Assembly: GCA_964538355.1 (NCBI GenBank)
Contig: CAZIFC010000006.1
Location: 1 to 64,000 of the forward strand
Direction of reading: 5' to 3'
Source: Bilophila sp964538355
GTDB lineage: Bacteria > Desulfobacterota > Desulfovibrionia > Desulfovibrionales > Desulfovibrionaceae
Length of the DNA stretch: 64,000 nucleotides
Position 1 is the first letter of the stretch, and every line of letters starts with the position of its first letter. A program made the position numbers and the translations under genes. Below are positions 35,710 through 45,704 of this stretch, in pieces. Below the pieces are notes generated by a model. That model saw only the letters and a list, made by a program, of their open reading frames with translations. It did no database searches and had not been told where the DNA came from.

Positions 35710-35744
35710 GAAGGGGAGGGGCGTTTTCGGCGTCCCTCCCCTTC
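35710..35744 (-). terminator. Intrinsic terminator after gatB
   Basis: GAAGGGGAGGG pairs with CCCTCCCCTTC over 11 bp. On the minus strand TTTTGT follows, so it serves gatB. The convergent HMGL-Cache gene may use the same stem. Confidence 0.8.
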
Positions 35745-35759
35745 CTGCGTTCTGCGTCG

Positions 35760-37184
<1,425 letters not shown>

Positions 37185-37279
37185 GTGGCGGCTCCGAAAA
37201 AAGGCGTCTTTAAACGTTGTTCTGTATTTTTGGGTTCTTTCGTTTCCGGGGCCTTGCGGCGGCCCGGAGCGAAGGCGGG

Positions 37280-37915
37280 CTACTGCTTGCCGTACAGCTC
37301 GGGATTCAGCGACGGATCGTTATACATCTTGAACTGGAAGTACAGCTTGGGCGTCTTGGCTCCCTCGACGAATTCGCTGACCAGGTGCTTTACGGCGGCG
37401 ATGAGATCCGCGCGCTGTTCCTTGAGGACGGCAAGTTTGCGTCCGCAGGCGGCAATGTGCTCGGGCGTCACGTCGGTGCGCTGGAGCTGCTCGTCCATGT
37501 GCCAGATCTTGAGGCTCAGGATCGAGAGGCGGTCAATGGCCATGCCGAGGGATTCCGTATTGGTGTGCGGAGCGGGCGAGGCCGGAAGCAGGGGCGAGAG
37601 CAGGGCCACGAGGCAGGCGTCCACCCGTTCCATGCGGTCGTTGCGCTCCTGATTGAGCTTGTCGATGCCGTACTTGCAGTTGGCGATGACATCGGGCGTC
37701 ACGTCGTGGCGGCGGGCGGTGTCTTCGGTGTGCCAGAGGCGGAAGTTGCGCAGGTGCTGCGCGCGGACGAGGGCGAGCAGGGTTTCCGGCGAGGCGGCGG
37801 CATCATTGGCGACATCGGCGGCTTCCGGCTCTTGGCTGTGCCAGAGGGCCGTGGCTTCGTTCTGGGCTTCGAAACAGGCATCAAGCAGCGTAAACAGGTG
37901 CGTGGGCGTGGTCAT
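37280..37915 (-). CDS. DUF4254 protein with an internal repeat
   Basis: 211 residues. Two halves share the pattern L(R/S).F/LxxWHxxxxxxR.DVTPxxIA.C...I/LxxLxxxR (LRNFRLWHTEDTARRHDVTP and LSLKIWHMDEQLQRTDVTPE), so the protein is an internal duplication of a helical hairpin. The length and motifs fit DUF4254, of unknown function. Its ATG overlaps the stop of the ARMT1-like gene (ATGA), so the two are translated together and may act together. Confidence 0.82.
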   Translation of the reverse strand: MTTPTHLFTLLDACFEAQNEATALWHSQEPEAADVANDAAASPETLLALVRAQHLRNFRLWHTEDTARRHDVTPDVIANCKYGIDKLNQERNDRMERVDACLVALLSPLLPASPAPHTNTESLGMAIDRLSILSLKIWHMDEQLQRTDVTPEHIAACGRKLAVLKEQRADLIAAVKHLVSEFVEGAKTPKLYFQFKMYNDPSLNPELYGKQ

Positions 37916-39690
37916 ATCTGTTCCTGGTTGGCGTTGGAGATGGTGGCGTCGAAAAACTTGCCGACGCCGTAGTCGCCGCGGCGGAAAAACTTTTCCGGTC
38001 CGGGACCGACAATCTGGAGTTCGGGATGGGTGCGCTGCATGTCCAGCGCGATGCGCATTTCCTTGGTGCATCCGGTGGAAAAGGTGGCGTCCTTGCCTGA
38101 CCATGCGGGCGGAACCTTGCGGCCCATCAGCCCGAAGCTGGCTTCGATATCTTCCATGCTCTGGAAACGCCAGATATTGATCAGTCCGCTGCGCTGCACC
38201 TGTTCCCACATGTACATGAGATCGTCCCCGTCCATGCCGGGTTCGAAATATTCCGCCGGGTTGATTACGAAAACCTGATCAATCCGCTCCCGAAGCGACC
38301 GGACGAAGGTTTCCGCCACCCGGACGGCGGTCGTGGTCTGCCCCGGGATGCTGCCGATGATGCAGCTGTAGAACATGACGGCCTTGCCGCTGTCCTTGGC
38401 GGCGCGCATCTTGGTGATGATCGAGTGCGCCTTGTCGGTCAGGGTCTTTTCACTGAACTTGCGGACGCCGGGGGCGTGCGGCTTGAGCTGCATCCTGACG
38501 TTCCCGTCCTCTTCCCAAAAGCAGAAGATGTCGCGGGTAAACTCGTGGCTCGTGCCGAGGAGCACATCCCGGTTGCCGCGCCCTCTGGCAATGACGGCAT
38601 CGCTTTCCTTCCATGCCCGGGCAAAGGTGACCGAAGTCCGGTACAGGTTCAGGCGTTCCCCCGTGCCGTCCGAGATGACGAGCAGCCGGTTTTCGCGCAG
38701 TCGGCGGAGCAGCTCGTTCTTGGACGCGGCCGGGGCCTTGAATATAGGCGATTCGGGGAGATTGTCCACCGGCTGGGGGGCGTGGTCCATGTCCCAGATG
38801 GTCGGGGCGTAGTAGATGGGGGATTCCTTGAGGGCGAGGATGACCCGGTGCCCGAGGCGGAGGAGCGTGCTGATGATCCGCAGGTCGAGGGCCAGCCCGC
38901 CTTCCATCGCGCAGATGTACAGGAAGGTGCGCGGAGCTTCGGGAAGCAGCTCCCTGACTTGCCCGGTAAAGGCTTCCGCGCCTGAAAAAATGTCCGGGAC
39001 GGGGGCGTTGCCGTTTTCCGCGGCGGCGCAGTCGTGCATGAGCCGGGTCATGGTGTCGTGCGAGCGTCCGGCAAGATGGAAGAGGCGCGTCAGCTCGGCG
39101 AGGTCCAGCCTGCGGCGCAGGGCGGGGATGCCGGTTTCCGTCAGCTCGGCGGGAAGCCGTTCGAGAGCTTCGAGCAGGAGGCGGGAACGGAGGAAGGCGG
39201 CCAGCGTCTCGTTGTAGAACGTCCGTTCGTTGAGCCACGGATCGGGCGTGTCGAAATGGCTGGTAAGCGTGGTGACCAGGCGTTTTTCCAGCCGGGAAGG
39301 CAGGATGTTGCCCAGTGCAAGGCAGCCGCGGAAGCGGTGGCGGCAGTAGTTGATGCGGTCGCGGCGTTTCTGCCGGTCCTTTTCGTGCCAGATGACCCTG
39401 ATGATGGATCGCCACGCCGCGTTGTATTGCGCCCGCAGGGAGCGGGGGAAGCCGTCGCGGGGCGATGAGGACGCCAGATCCTGAAAGATGGCGTCGGAGC
39501 AGGGGGCGTATATGTGCCGCTCGTCCATGGCGATCATGAAGCGGAGCTGTTCGGGGCTGGCGACGCCGCCGGGATTGATGCCGTGTTCGATGTTGTTTTC
39601 CGCGCAGAAGCTGTAGAACCATGCGTCGAAGGCAGGATGCTCGCCGAGCCGGAGGGAGCTGACCCGTGTGATTTCGGGAAGCCTGTTCAT
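37912..39690 (-). CDS. ARMT1/DUF89-like domain protein
   Basis: 592 residues. The middle (about 250-400) carries the DUF89 core pattern: MEGGLALDLRIISTLLRLGH, VILALKESPIYY, LVISDGTG and DAVIARGRGNRDVLLG, as in metal-dependent phosphatases of the ARMT1 group. The N-terminus (1-230) is helical with many Arg and no known domain. The C-terminus (about 430-592) has a P-loop-free alpha/beta region ending EKFFRRGDYGVGKFF. It is coupled to the DUF4254 gene. The substrate is unknown; a sugar-phosphate or nucleotide by-product phosphatase role is an inference from the family. Confidence 0.6.
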   Translation of the reverse strand: MNRLPEITRVSSLRLGEHPAFDAWFYSFCAENNIEHGINPGGVASPEQLRFMIAMDERHIYAPCSDAIFQDLASSSPRDGFPRSLRAQYNAAWRSIIRVIWHEKDRQKRRDRINYCRHRFRGCLALGNILPSRLEKRLVTTLTSHFDTPDPWLNERTFYNETLAAFLRSRLLLEALERLPAELTETGIPALRRRLDLAELTRLFHLAGRSHDTMTRLMHDCAAAENGNAPVPDIFSGAEAFTGQVRELLPEAPRTFLYICAMEGGLALDLRIISTLLRLGHRVILALKESPIYYAPTIWDMDHAPQPVDNLPESPIFKAPAASKNELLRRLRENRLLVISDGTGERLNLYRTSVTFARAWKESDAVIARGRGNRDVLLGTSHEFTRDIFCFWEEDGNVRMQLKPHAPGVRKFSEKTLTDKAHSIITKMRAAKDSGKAVMFYSCIIGSIPGQTTTAVRVAETFVRSLRERIDQVFVINPAEYFEPGMDGDDLMYMWEQVQRSGLINIWRFQSMEDIEASFGLMGRKVPPAWSGKDATFSTGCTKEMRIALDMQRTHPELQIVGPGPEKFFRRGDYGVGKFFDATISNANQEQI

Positions 39691-39755
39691 CGAAATGCTC
39701 CGGTGGTTTGTCCCGCTGTGCGGCGGGAGTTCTGTCCTGCGGGGTTCCGCGCCCG

Positions 39756-40628
39756 TTACCCGGCGGCAGGGCCGGAGTCGGGCGTGTGGATGAAGCCGCG
39801 CTCGCGCAGCCGCTGGAAATAGGTTCCGGCGGAGCAGGAGAGCACACGCAGGCCGGTTTCGAATCGGCGTACCAGCACGGTGTCGCCGCCGTCCATGAGA
39901 AGCCCCTCCTGTCCGTCCACAGTCAGGTACGCCTCCGGCGCGTTGTCGTCCGTTTCAAGGCGGATGCGGGAGCCTGCGGGCAGGACGATGGGCGGGAAGC
40001 TCTTGAAGAACGGCGAGATGGGCGTGAGGGTAAGGGCCTGCACCTCGGGGTGCACCAGCGGCCCGTGCGCGGAGAGCGCGTAGGCCGAGGAGCCGAGCGG
40101 CGTGGAGACGATCACGCCGTCGGAGCGCACCACGCCCAGATCCTGCTCGTCGACGACGACCCGGACGGGCAGTACGCGGGCAATGGCTCCGCGCCCCACC
40201 ACAACATCGTTGGCGGCGTGCCCGCTGGCGATGACCTGCCCCTTTCTGAGAAGTTCCCACGCAAGGAGTACGCAGGTGCGGGCGAACATGTCTCCGGCAA
40301 GCAGGCGTTCCAGAGCGGGTTCCCAGCTGAGGGCCGGAAGCTCGGTCAGAAAGCCGACCTGTCCGAAATTGATGCCGAGGAGCGGGACATCCAGCCCGGC
40401 GAGCTTGCGCCCGACGCCGACGAATGTGCCGTCCCCGCCGAGCACGAGCACGGCATCGGCGGCGCGGGCCTGAGCGATCAGCCTTTCGGGGGGGCAGGCG
40501 GCGGGAAGGGTGGAGCTGGACACGCCGCGTTCGTCAAGCCAGCGGCTGATGGCGGCAGCGGTGGATTCGGCGGCGGCGTGCCGGGTCTTGGTAACCAGAA
40601 GTATGGAAGTGACGGAGTGCATCCGCAT
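39756..40628 (-). CDS. nadK: NAD kinase
   Basis: 290 residues. It has the GGDGT motif (LVLGGDGTFVGVGRKL), then NFGQVGFLTEL and the NAD-binding DGVIVSTPLGSSAYALSAHG. It phosphorylates NAD to NADP in the cytosol. The start (MRMHSVTS, or MHSVTS two codons later) has only a weak ribosome site. It is upstream of and in the same direction as the DUF89-like and DUF4254 genes and may share their transcript. Confidence 0.95.
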   Translation of the reverse strand: MRMHSVTSILLVTKTRHAAAESTAAAISRWLDERGVSSSTLPAACPPERLIAQARAADAVLVLGGDGTFVGVGRKLAGLDVPLLGINFGQVGFLTELPALSWEPALERLLAGDMFARTCVLLAWELLRKGQVIASGHAANDVVVGRGAIARVLPVRVVVDEQDLGVVRSDGVIVSTPLGSSAYALSAHGPLVHPEVQALTLTPISPFFKSFPPIVLPAGSRIRLETDDNAPEAYLTVDGQEGLLMDGGDTVLVRRFETGLRVLSCSAGTYFQRLRERGFIHTPDSGPAAG

Positions 40629-40841
40629 TCACTAGTAGAATCCCTTTGTTTCTTCAATAGCAAACTTGAACCGTCCGCGTGGCGGACGTGTCGTTTCGGC
40701 GGGTTGGAGGGGTGGCTCCTCTGGCGCGGAGTTGTCAGCCGGGGCCGTTTCGCTTATATCTTGCCGATTGCCGCGCAGCTTGCAGAACGGGAATGAGGCC
40801 TTATCTGTGCTTGCAGGCCCCGCGGCCCTGAAGGAGTACTC
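40629..40841. other. Divergent promoter region with a perfect 7-bp hairpin
   Basis: CGTCCGC and GCGGACG (40672-40688) flank a 3-base loop between nadK and gmhA. AT-rich bases (TTATATCTTG, about 40753-40762) are a possible -10 area for gmhA. No gene is seen. Confidence 0.4.
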
Positions 40842-41450
40842 ATGGACAAAGCCTTGCGGATGATTTCCCGGCATGCGGAAGACGGTGCGGATCTGCGCCG
40901 CGCATTTTTTGCCGCTCACGGCGAGCGGGTGGCGGAAGCCGCCCGGCGCATGGCGGTTTCCGTGGCACGGGGAGGCAAGATTCTGCTGGCGGGAAACGGC
41001 GGGAGCGCGGCTGACGCGCAGCATTGGGCGGCGGAATTCGTCAACCGGTTCCTGATGGATCGTCCTCCCCTTCCCGCCATTGCCCTGACGACGGACTCGT
41101 CCGTCCTCACGTCCATCGGCAACGATTTCGGTTTTGAGCTTGCGTTCACCAAGCAGGTGCAGGCCCTCGGGCGTCCCGGCGACGTGCTTGTCGGGATTTC
41201 CACGTCGGGCAACAGCGGCAATGTCGTCGGGGCGTTGCAGGCCGCCCGCAAGCAGGGGCTGTTCACCATCGGTCTGACCGGAGACGGCGGTGGGCGCATG
41301 GCGTCGCTGTGCGACATCCTGCTGCCGGTAGGCCATCCTTCCACGCCGCTGGTTCAGGAAACCCATGCCGCCATCGGGCACATGCTCTGTGCGCTGACGG
41401 ACTACTATCTTTTCGAGAATGTGGAGGCCATCAAGCCTCTGCTTGACTGA
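40842..41450 (+). CDS. gmhA: Sedoheptulose-7-phosphate isomerase
   Basis: 202 residues of the SIS fold. The family motif LLAGNGGSAADAQHWAAEFV and VGISTSGNSGNVV are present. It converts sedoheptulose 7-phosphate to D-glycero-D-manno-heptose 7-phosphate for the LPS inner core. AAGGAG precedes the ATG. The FmdB-type gene follows 22 bases after its stop. Confidence 0.95.
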   Translation: MDKALRMISRHAEDGADLRRAFFAAHGERVAEAARRMAVSVARGGKILLAGNGGSAADAQHWAAEFVNRFLMDRPPLPAIALTTDSSVLTSIGNDFGFELAFTKQVQALGRPGDVLVGISTSGNSGNVVGALQAARKQGLFTIGLTGDGGGRMASLCDILLPVGHPSTPLVQETHAAIGHMLCALTDYYLFENVEAIKPLLD

Positions 41451-41472
41451 ATACGTTTACAGGAGAAGCACC

Positions 41473-41712
41473 ATGCCCATGTTCGAATACCGCTGCACGC
41501 GCTGCGGCCATGAATTTGAGGAACTTGTTTTTGGAGACGAAACCCCGGCCTGTCCCGCCTGCCATGCCGAAGCCACCGAAAAACTGATTTCCAGACCCTG
41601 CCGCCACTGCGAAGGCGCAAGCCTTGGCGATTTCGGGGCACCTGCGGCTGCGCCGTCTTCCGGCGGAGGCTGCGCCGGCTGTTCCGGCGGCAACTGCGCG
41701 AGCTGCCACTAA
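41473..41712 (+). CDS. FmdB-family zinc-ribbon protein
   Basis: 79 residues. The FmdB ribbon has YRCTRCG and PACPACHA, then further Cys pairs (RPCRHCEG and the Cys-rich end GCAGCSGGNCASCH). A second paralogue is at 7371. AGGAG precedes the start 22 bases after gmhA, so it is probably in the same transcript. The extra cysteines could bind a second metal; the role is unknown. Confidence 0.82.
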   Translation: MPMFEYRCTRCGHEFEELVFGDETPACPACHAEATEKLISRPCRHCEGASLGDFGAPAAAPSSGGGCAGCSGGNCASCH

Positions 41713-41853
41713 GGCTTGGCCCGAGCTTATGCGCGGGAAGGGAACCCCTTCCGGTGAAGCGTTTCCTCTTCCCGCAGCCCATCCCTTTCCGGGACTTTCA
41801 CCCTTTGGGCATGTTGATAGCCCTCATGAACGTGCTGTTCGCCAAGGATCATT
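41713..41853. repeat. Short gap with a GC-rich inverted repeat
   Basis: GCGGGAAGGGAA and the reverse-complement-like TTTCCTCTTCCCGC (41733-41775) form a stem resembling the dispersed hairpin repeats, just 3' of the FmdB stop. The hemC promoter must lie in the remaining 75 bases. Confidence 0.5.
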
Positions 41854-42780
41854 ATGAAAAAACTCGTTATCGCCACCCGTGGCAGCCGTCTGGCCCTCTG
41901 GCAGGCGAACCATGTGAAGGACTGCCTCGAAGCCGCGCATCCCGGCCTTGTGGTGGAGCTGAACATCATCAAGACCAAGGGCGACATCATCCTTGACGTG
42001 CCGCTGGCGAAAGTTGGCGGCAAGGGGTTGTTCGTAAAGGAAATTGAGGAGGCCCTCCTGTCCGGTGCGGCGGATATCGCCGTGCACAGCATGAAGGACG
42101 TGCCGATGGAGCTTCCCGAGGGGCTGGTGCTCGGCATCGTGCCGGAGCGTGAAGACCCTACGGATCTGTTCCTTTCCGTGGAATATGATTCGGTTGAGAA
42201 CCTGCCTTCCGGGGCGGTGGTGGGCACAAGCAGCCTGCGCCGTCAGGCCCAGCTTCTGGCCCAGCGGCCCGATCTCGAAGTGGTCTCCCTGCGCGGCAAC
42301 GTGGATACCCGCCTGCGCAAGCTGTCCGAGGGGCAGTTTGCCGCCATCATCATGGCGACGGCGGGCATGAAGCGTCTTGGCCTGTCCGCCCCCAAGGAAA
42401 GCCCGCTGGCTCCCCCGGCCTTTATCCCCGCCGTGGGGCAGGGTGCGCTCGGCATCGAGTTCCGCGAAGATCGGAAGGATCTGGCCGAGATGCTGGCCTT
42501 TATGGAGCACCGCCCCACCCGCGTTTGCGTGGAGGCGGAGCGCGGCCTGCTTGCCGGGCTTGACGGAGGCTGCCAGGTGCCCATCGCCGGACATGCCGAA
42601 ATGATTGATGACGACACGTTTGAGCTGGAAGGGCTGGTCGGAGAGGTGGACGGTTCCGCGATCATCCGCCGCAAGGTGACGGGACGGGCGGATGAAGCCC
42701 GGGCCGTGGGCCTTGCGCTGGCCCGGGCCCTTGCCGAAGACGGCGGGGCCGAGATTCTTGCCAGAGTGTACGCGCAATAA
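41854..42780 (+). CDS. hemC: Porphobilinogen deaminase (hydroxymethylbilane synthase)
   Basis: 308 residues. It begins LVIATRGSRLALWQANHVKD, has TKGD and KEIEEALLSGAADIAVHSMKD, and carries the dipyrromethane-cofactor Cys in LDGGCQVPIAGHA. It joins four porphobilinogens in tetrapyrrole (haem and sirohaem) synthesis, important for the many cytochromes of this organism. AAGGA precedes the ATG. Confidence 0.97.
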   Translation: MKKLVIATRGSRLALWQANHVKDCLEAAHPGLVVELNIIKTKGDIILDVPLAKVGGKGLFVKEIEEALLSGAADIAVHSMKDVPMELPEGLVLGIVPEREDPTDLFLSVEYDSVENLPSGAVVGTSSLRRQAQLLAQRPDLEVVSLRGNVDTRLRKLSEGQFAAIIMATAGMKRLGLSAPKESPLAPPAFIPAVGQGALGIEFREDRKDLAEMLAFMEHRPTRVCVEAERGLLAGLDGGCQVPIAGHAEMIDDDTFELEGLVGEVDGSAIIRRKVTGRADEARAVGLALARALAEDGGAEILARVYAQ

Positions 42781-42930
42781 GGCTTCGTGCCACCGGCTTT
42801 TGCGACGGATGTACCCGTCGGACCTCTCCGCCGGATTGCGGAATGGAGGGGCGCACAAGGGGAAGGAGTGTGCTTTTTGAAAAAGGCGTTCCTTCCCCCG
42901 TCGTCATCTTTAGACCTTCACAGGAATATC
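42781..42930. other. Gap before the Lon-like gene, with a degenerate hairpin repeat
   Basis: GGGGAAGGAG...CTTCCTTCCCCC (about 42859-42901) is a partial stem of the same style as the dispersed repeats. It lies inside the frame upstream of the Lon-like start, so the gene is not extended through it. Confidence 0.4.
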
Positions 42931-45399
42931 ATGAGTAAAATACACTCCTTGCCCGGTCAGCGTCTTTGTTCCTGCCTGTCGCCGGATCGCATCCCCTGGG
43001 AAACGAGCGACGCCATCCCGCGCAATGGGCACCGCAAGCTGGCTCCGCAGCCGCGCGCGCTCAAGGCGTTGGAGCTGGCGTTGCACATCCATGCGGGAGG
43101 CTACAACGTGTACCTTTCCGGGGAGTCGAACCTCGGGCGCACCTTCATGCTCAGGGAATTTCTCGAGCCGCGCATCCGCAAGGCACCCACGCCGCCGGAT
43201 CTGCTCTATGTCAACAACTTTGACGATCCTGATCGCCCCCTGCTGCTGTCCGTCCCGGCGGGGCAGGGCAGAAAGCTGCGCTCGCTGCTGTCGCAGGCAC
43301 TGGCGGATGTCCGCAAGGAGCTTCCCGTCCGGCTGGACAACGAGAGCTACGTCAAGAAACGCGCGGAATTGCAGGACGCCTTCCAGTCGGTGCGCTCCGG
43401 CCTCATCAAGCAGATGGACAAGGCCGCGGGCAAGCAGGGGTTCAACCTCGACATGGACGAGCAGGGGAGCCTGACGCTGTACCCGCTCGTGGAAGGCAAG
43501 CGGCTCAGCGAAGAAGAGTACGAGCGTCTGGACCCCGGTTTGCGGCAGGGCCTCAAGCAGAAGGGCGACACGCTCCTGCGGGCCATGTCCGGCATGGTGC
43601 GGAAGCTGAACACCGCCGAGCAGTCTTTCCGCTCCGACGAGAAGACGCTGGAGCAGGAAGTGATCGGCTCGGTGCTGTCCTCGGTGCTGACGCCTGTGGT
43701 CGAACGCATCCTGAAGAGCTGCACCGGAGCGGACGGCGAGGCTCCCGCCGCGCTGAAGCACTATTTCGAGCTGCTGCGGAAAGACATTCTGGAGCACCCA
43801 GAGGGCGTGATGCCCCGCGAGGCGCAGCCGTCGCCTTCCGCGCTGAGCATGGCTCTTTCCGGCGAGGGGCAGCACCCGGAACCGGACACCTACCTGTATG
43901 ACGTGAACCTGTTTGTGGACAACGGCGAAAACAAGGGTGCGCCGCTGGTCATCGAGGATCACCCCACCGTTGCCAACCTCCTCGGATGCATCGAGCGCGA
44001 GTCCGAAATGGGCGCGCTGGTCACGGATTTTACGCTGATCAAGGCCGGTTCCCTGCACCGGGCCAACGGCGGTTTCCTTGTCCTGCACCTTGAGGATATC
44101 CTTCAGCATCCCGCCGCGTGGGAGGGCCTGCTCCGCGCCCTGCGTGCCGGAGCTGCCCGGCTTGAGGAGACGGGGGACGTGCCGGACGGCGCGGTCCGCA
44201 CCAAGGGTATCGAGCCGCAGCCTGTGCCCCTCGGCATGAAGGTGGTGCTTATCGGCAACGAAGAGTTGTACGAGGCTCTGCTGACCAACGATGACCGTTT
44301 TGCCAAGCTCTTCAAGATCAAGGCGCACATGACCGAGACGGTCGAGCGTACCGCGTCCGATATCCGGGCGTGGCTGGTTCGTCTTGCCGGGATCATCGAT
44401 GACATGAAGCTGCTTCCGTTCAGCAGGGAGGCTCTGGCCGGGCTGGTGGACTTCAGTTCCCGGGTGGCGGAAGATCAGCGCAAGCTGTCGCTGAAGTTCC
44501 CGCTCATGCGCGACGTGATGATCGAAGCCTCTGCCGTGGCGTCCATGCAGGGTTCCGCCGCTGTGGAGGCGAAGCATCTGGAAGGTGCGCTCGAGGCCCG
44601 CATGTACCGGGCCAACCTTGTGGAAGAGCTGTACATGGAAGAGTATGACCGCGAGCTTATCAAGGTGCGGACTTCGGGCTCTGCCGTGGGCCGCGTCAAC
44701 GGGCTTTCCGTGTCGTGGTACGGCGATTTCGAGTTCGGCCTGCCGCACCAGATTTCCTGCACGGTGGGCGTCGGGCACGGCGGCATCATCGACCTTGAAC
44801 GCGAGGCCGAGCTTGGCGGTCCCATCCACACCAAGGCCATGCTCATCCTCAAGAGCTATCTGGTGGACCAGTTCGCCCGCGACAAGCCGCTGGTCATGAC
44901 CGGGAGCCTGTGCTTTGAGCAGAACTACGGCGGCATCGAAGGGGACTCGGCTTCCGGTGCGGAGCTGGCGGCTCTGCTGTCCGCGCTTTCCGAAGTGCCG
45001 TTGAAGCTGTCCCTTGCCATTACCGGCGCGGTGAGCCAGTCCGGGCAGATCATGGCGGTGGGCGGCGTTTCGCGCAAGATAGAGGGCTTTTTCGGGATCT
45101 GCTCCCGGCGCGGCCTGACCGGGGAGCAGGGCGTGATCATCCCCCGCGACAACGTGGATCACCTCATGCTTTCCCCGCGCATCCGCGAGGCCGTGGATGC
45201 GGGCAGGTTCTCCATCTATCCGGTGCAGCACATCACCGAGGCCCTTGAGCTGCTGACGGGGATTCCCGCCGGGCGTCCGCTCAAGAACGGAGGCTTTACC
45301 CGCGGTTCGCTGTACGATCTGGTCGATCGCCGCCTTCAGGAGTTCGGGCACAACGCGGAGCACGCCTACAGCAAGCCGCTGCGGAAGCGAAAGAAGTAG
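42931..45399 (+). CDS. Lon-family ATP-dependent protease (LonB/YcbZ-like)
   Basis: 822 residues. The AAA part (about 30-500) has a Walker A-like GESNLGRT (Lys to Arg) and GGFLVLHLEDIL. The C-terminal Lon proteolytic domain holds the Ser-Lys dyad: Ser673 in EGDSASGAEL and Lys716 in VGGVSRKIEGFF. It belongs to the bacterial LonB-like/YcbZ group with a long insertion, rather than classical LonA. AGGA precedes the start, and the longer frame upstream lies in repeat DNA. The altered Walker Lys may mean weak or absent ATP hydrolysis. Confidence 0.87.
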   Translation: MSKIHSLPGQRLCSCLSPDRIPWETSDAIPRNGHRKLAPQPRALKALELALHIHAGGYNVYLSGESNLGRTFMLREFLEPRIRKAPTPPDLLYVNNFDDPDRPLLLSVPAGQGRKLRSLLSQALADVRKELPVRLDNESYVKKRAELQDAFQSVRSGLIKQMDKAAGKQGFNLDMDEQGSLTLYPLVEGKRLSEEEYERLDPGLRQGLKQKGDTLLRAMSGMVRKLNTAEQSFRSDEKTLEQEVIGSVLSSVLTPVVERILKSCTGADGEAPAALKHYFELLRKDILEHPEGVMPREAQPSPSALSMALSGEGQHPEPDTYLYDVNLFVDNGENKGAPLVIEDHPTVANLLGCIERESEMGALVTDFTLIKAGSLHRANGGFLVLHLEDILQHPAAWEGLLRALRAGAARLEETGDVPDGAVRTKGIEPQPVPLGMKVVLIGNEELYEALLTNDDRFAKLFKIKAHMTETVERTASDIRAWLVRLAGIIDDMKLLPFSREALAGLVDFSSRVAEDQRKLSLKFPLMRDVMIEASAVASMQGSAAVEAKHLEGALEARMYRANLVEELYMEEYDRELIKVRTSGSAVGRVNGLSVSWYGDFEFGLPHQISCTVGVGHGGIIDLEREAELGGPIHTKAMLILKSYLVDQFARDKPLVMTGSLCFEQNYGGIEGDSASGAELAALLSALSEVPLKLSLAITGAVSQSGQIMAVGGVSRKIEGFFGICSRRGLTGEQGVIIPRDNVDHLMLSPRIREAVDAGRFSIYPVQHITEALELLTGIPAGRPLKNGGFTRGSLYDLVDRRLQEFGHNAEHAYSKPLRKRKK

Positions 45400-45704
45400 C
45401 GTTTTACACGAGTCTTGGTTTTGGGGAATCGGGGCGTTGCCCCGAACCCCGCCTCCCCCTCGTAAGGCGGCTGGTGCGTGTACGGCAGCATGGCATCGCT
45501 CTTGGTGCCGGCACGGTTCGAAGGCTGGCCGAACGGTCATGGACTCGAACGTTTGGGGGACGCTTTTTTGCCGCTTCTGAAGCCGTCCGTTGTCCGAAAG
45601 GCCGCGGGCGGTTTTGCTTTGGGGTCAGGGGCTGCTGGGGCTGACCCTAGCCTTTTATTGGGTATGCGGGTATGGAGTGGGCACTTTGCCTTTTGGAGAA
45701 CCTC
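45400..45704. other. Intergenic stretch with a family-B repeat
   Basis: Between the Lon-like and MFS genes lies GGGGCGTTGCCCCGAACCCC (about 45431-45450), a member of the second repeat family. The rest has no gene or clear promoter motif. Confidence 0.5.

Noticed and set aside
42910..45540. An 876-residue minus-strand frame opposite the Lon-like gene
   Set aside because: It is an antisense shadow; the plus-strand protein has the catalytic dyad and family motifs.
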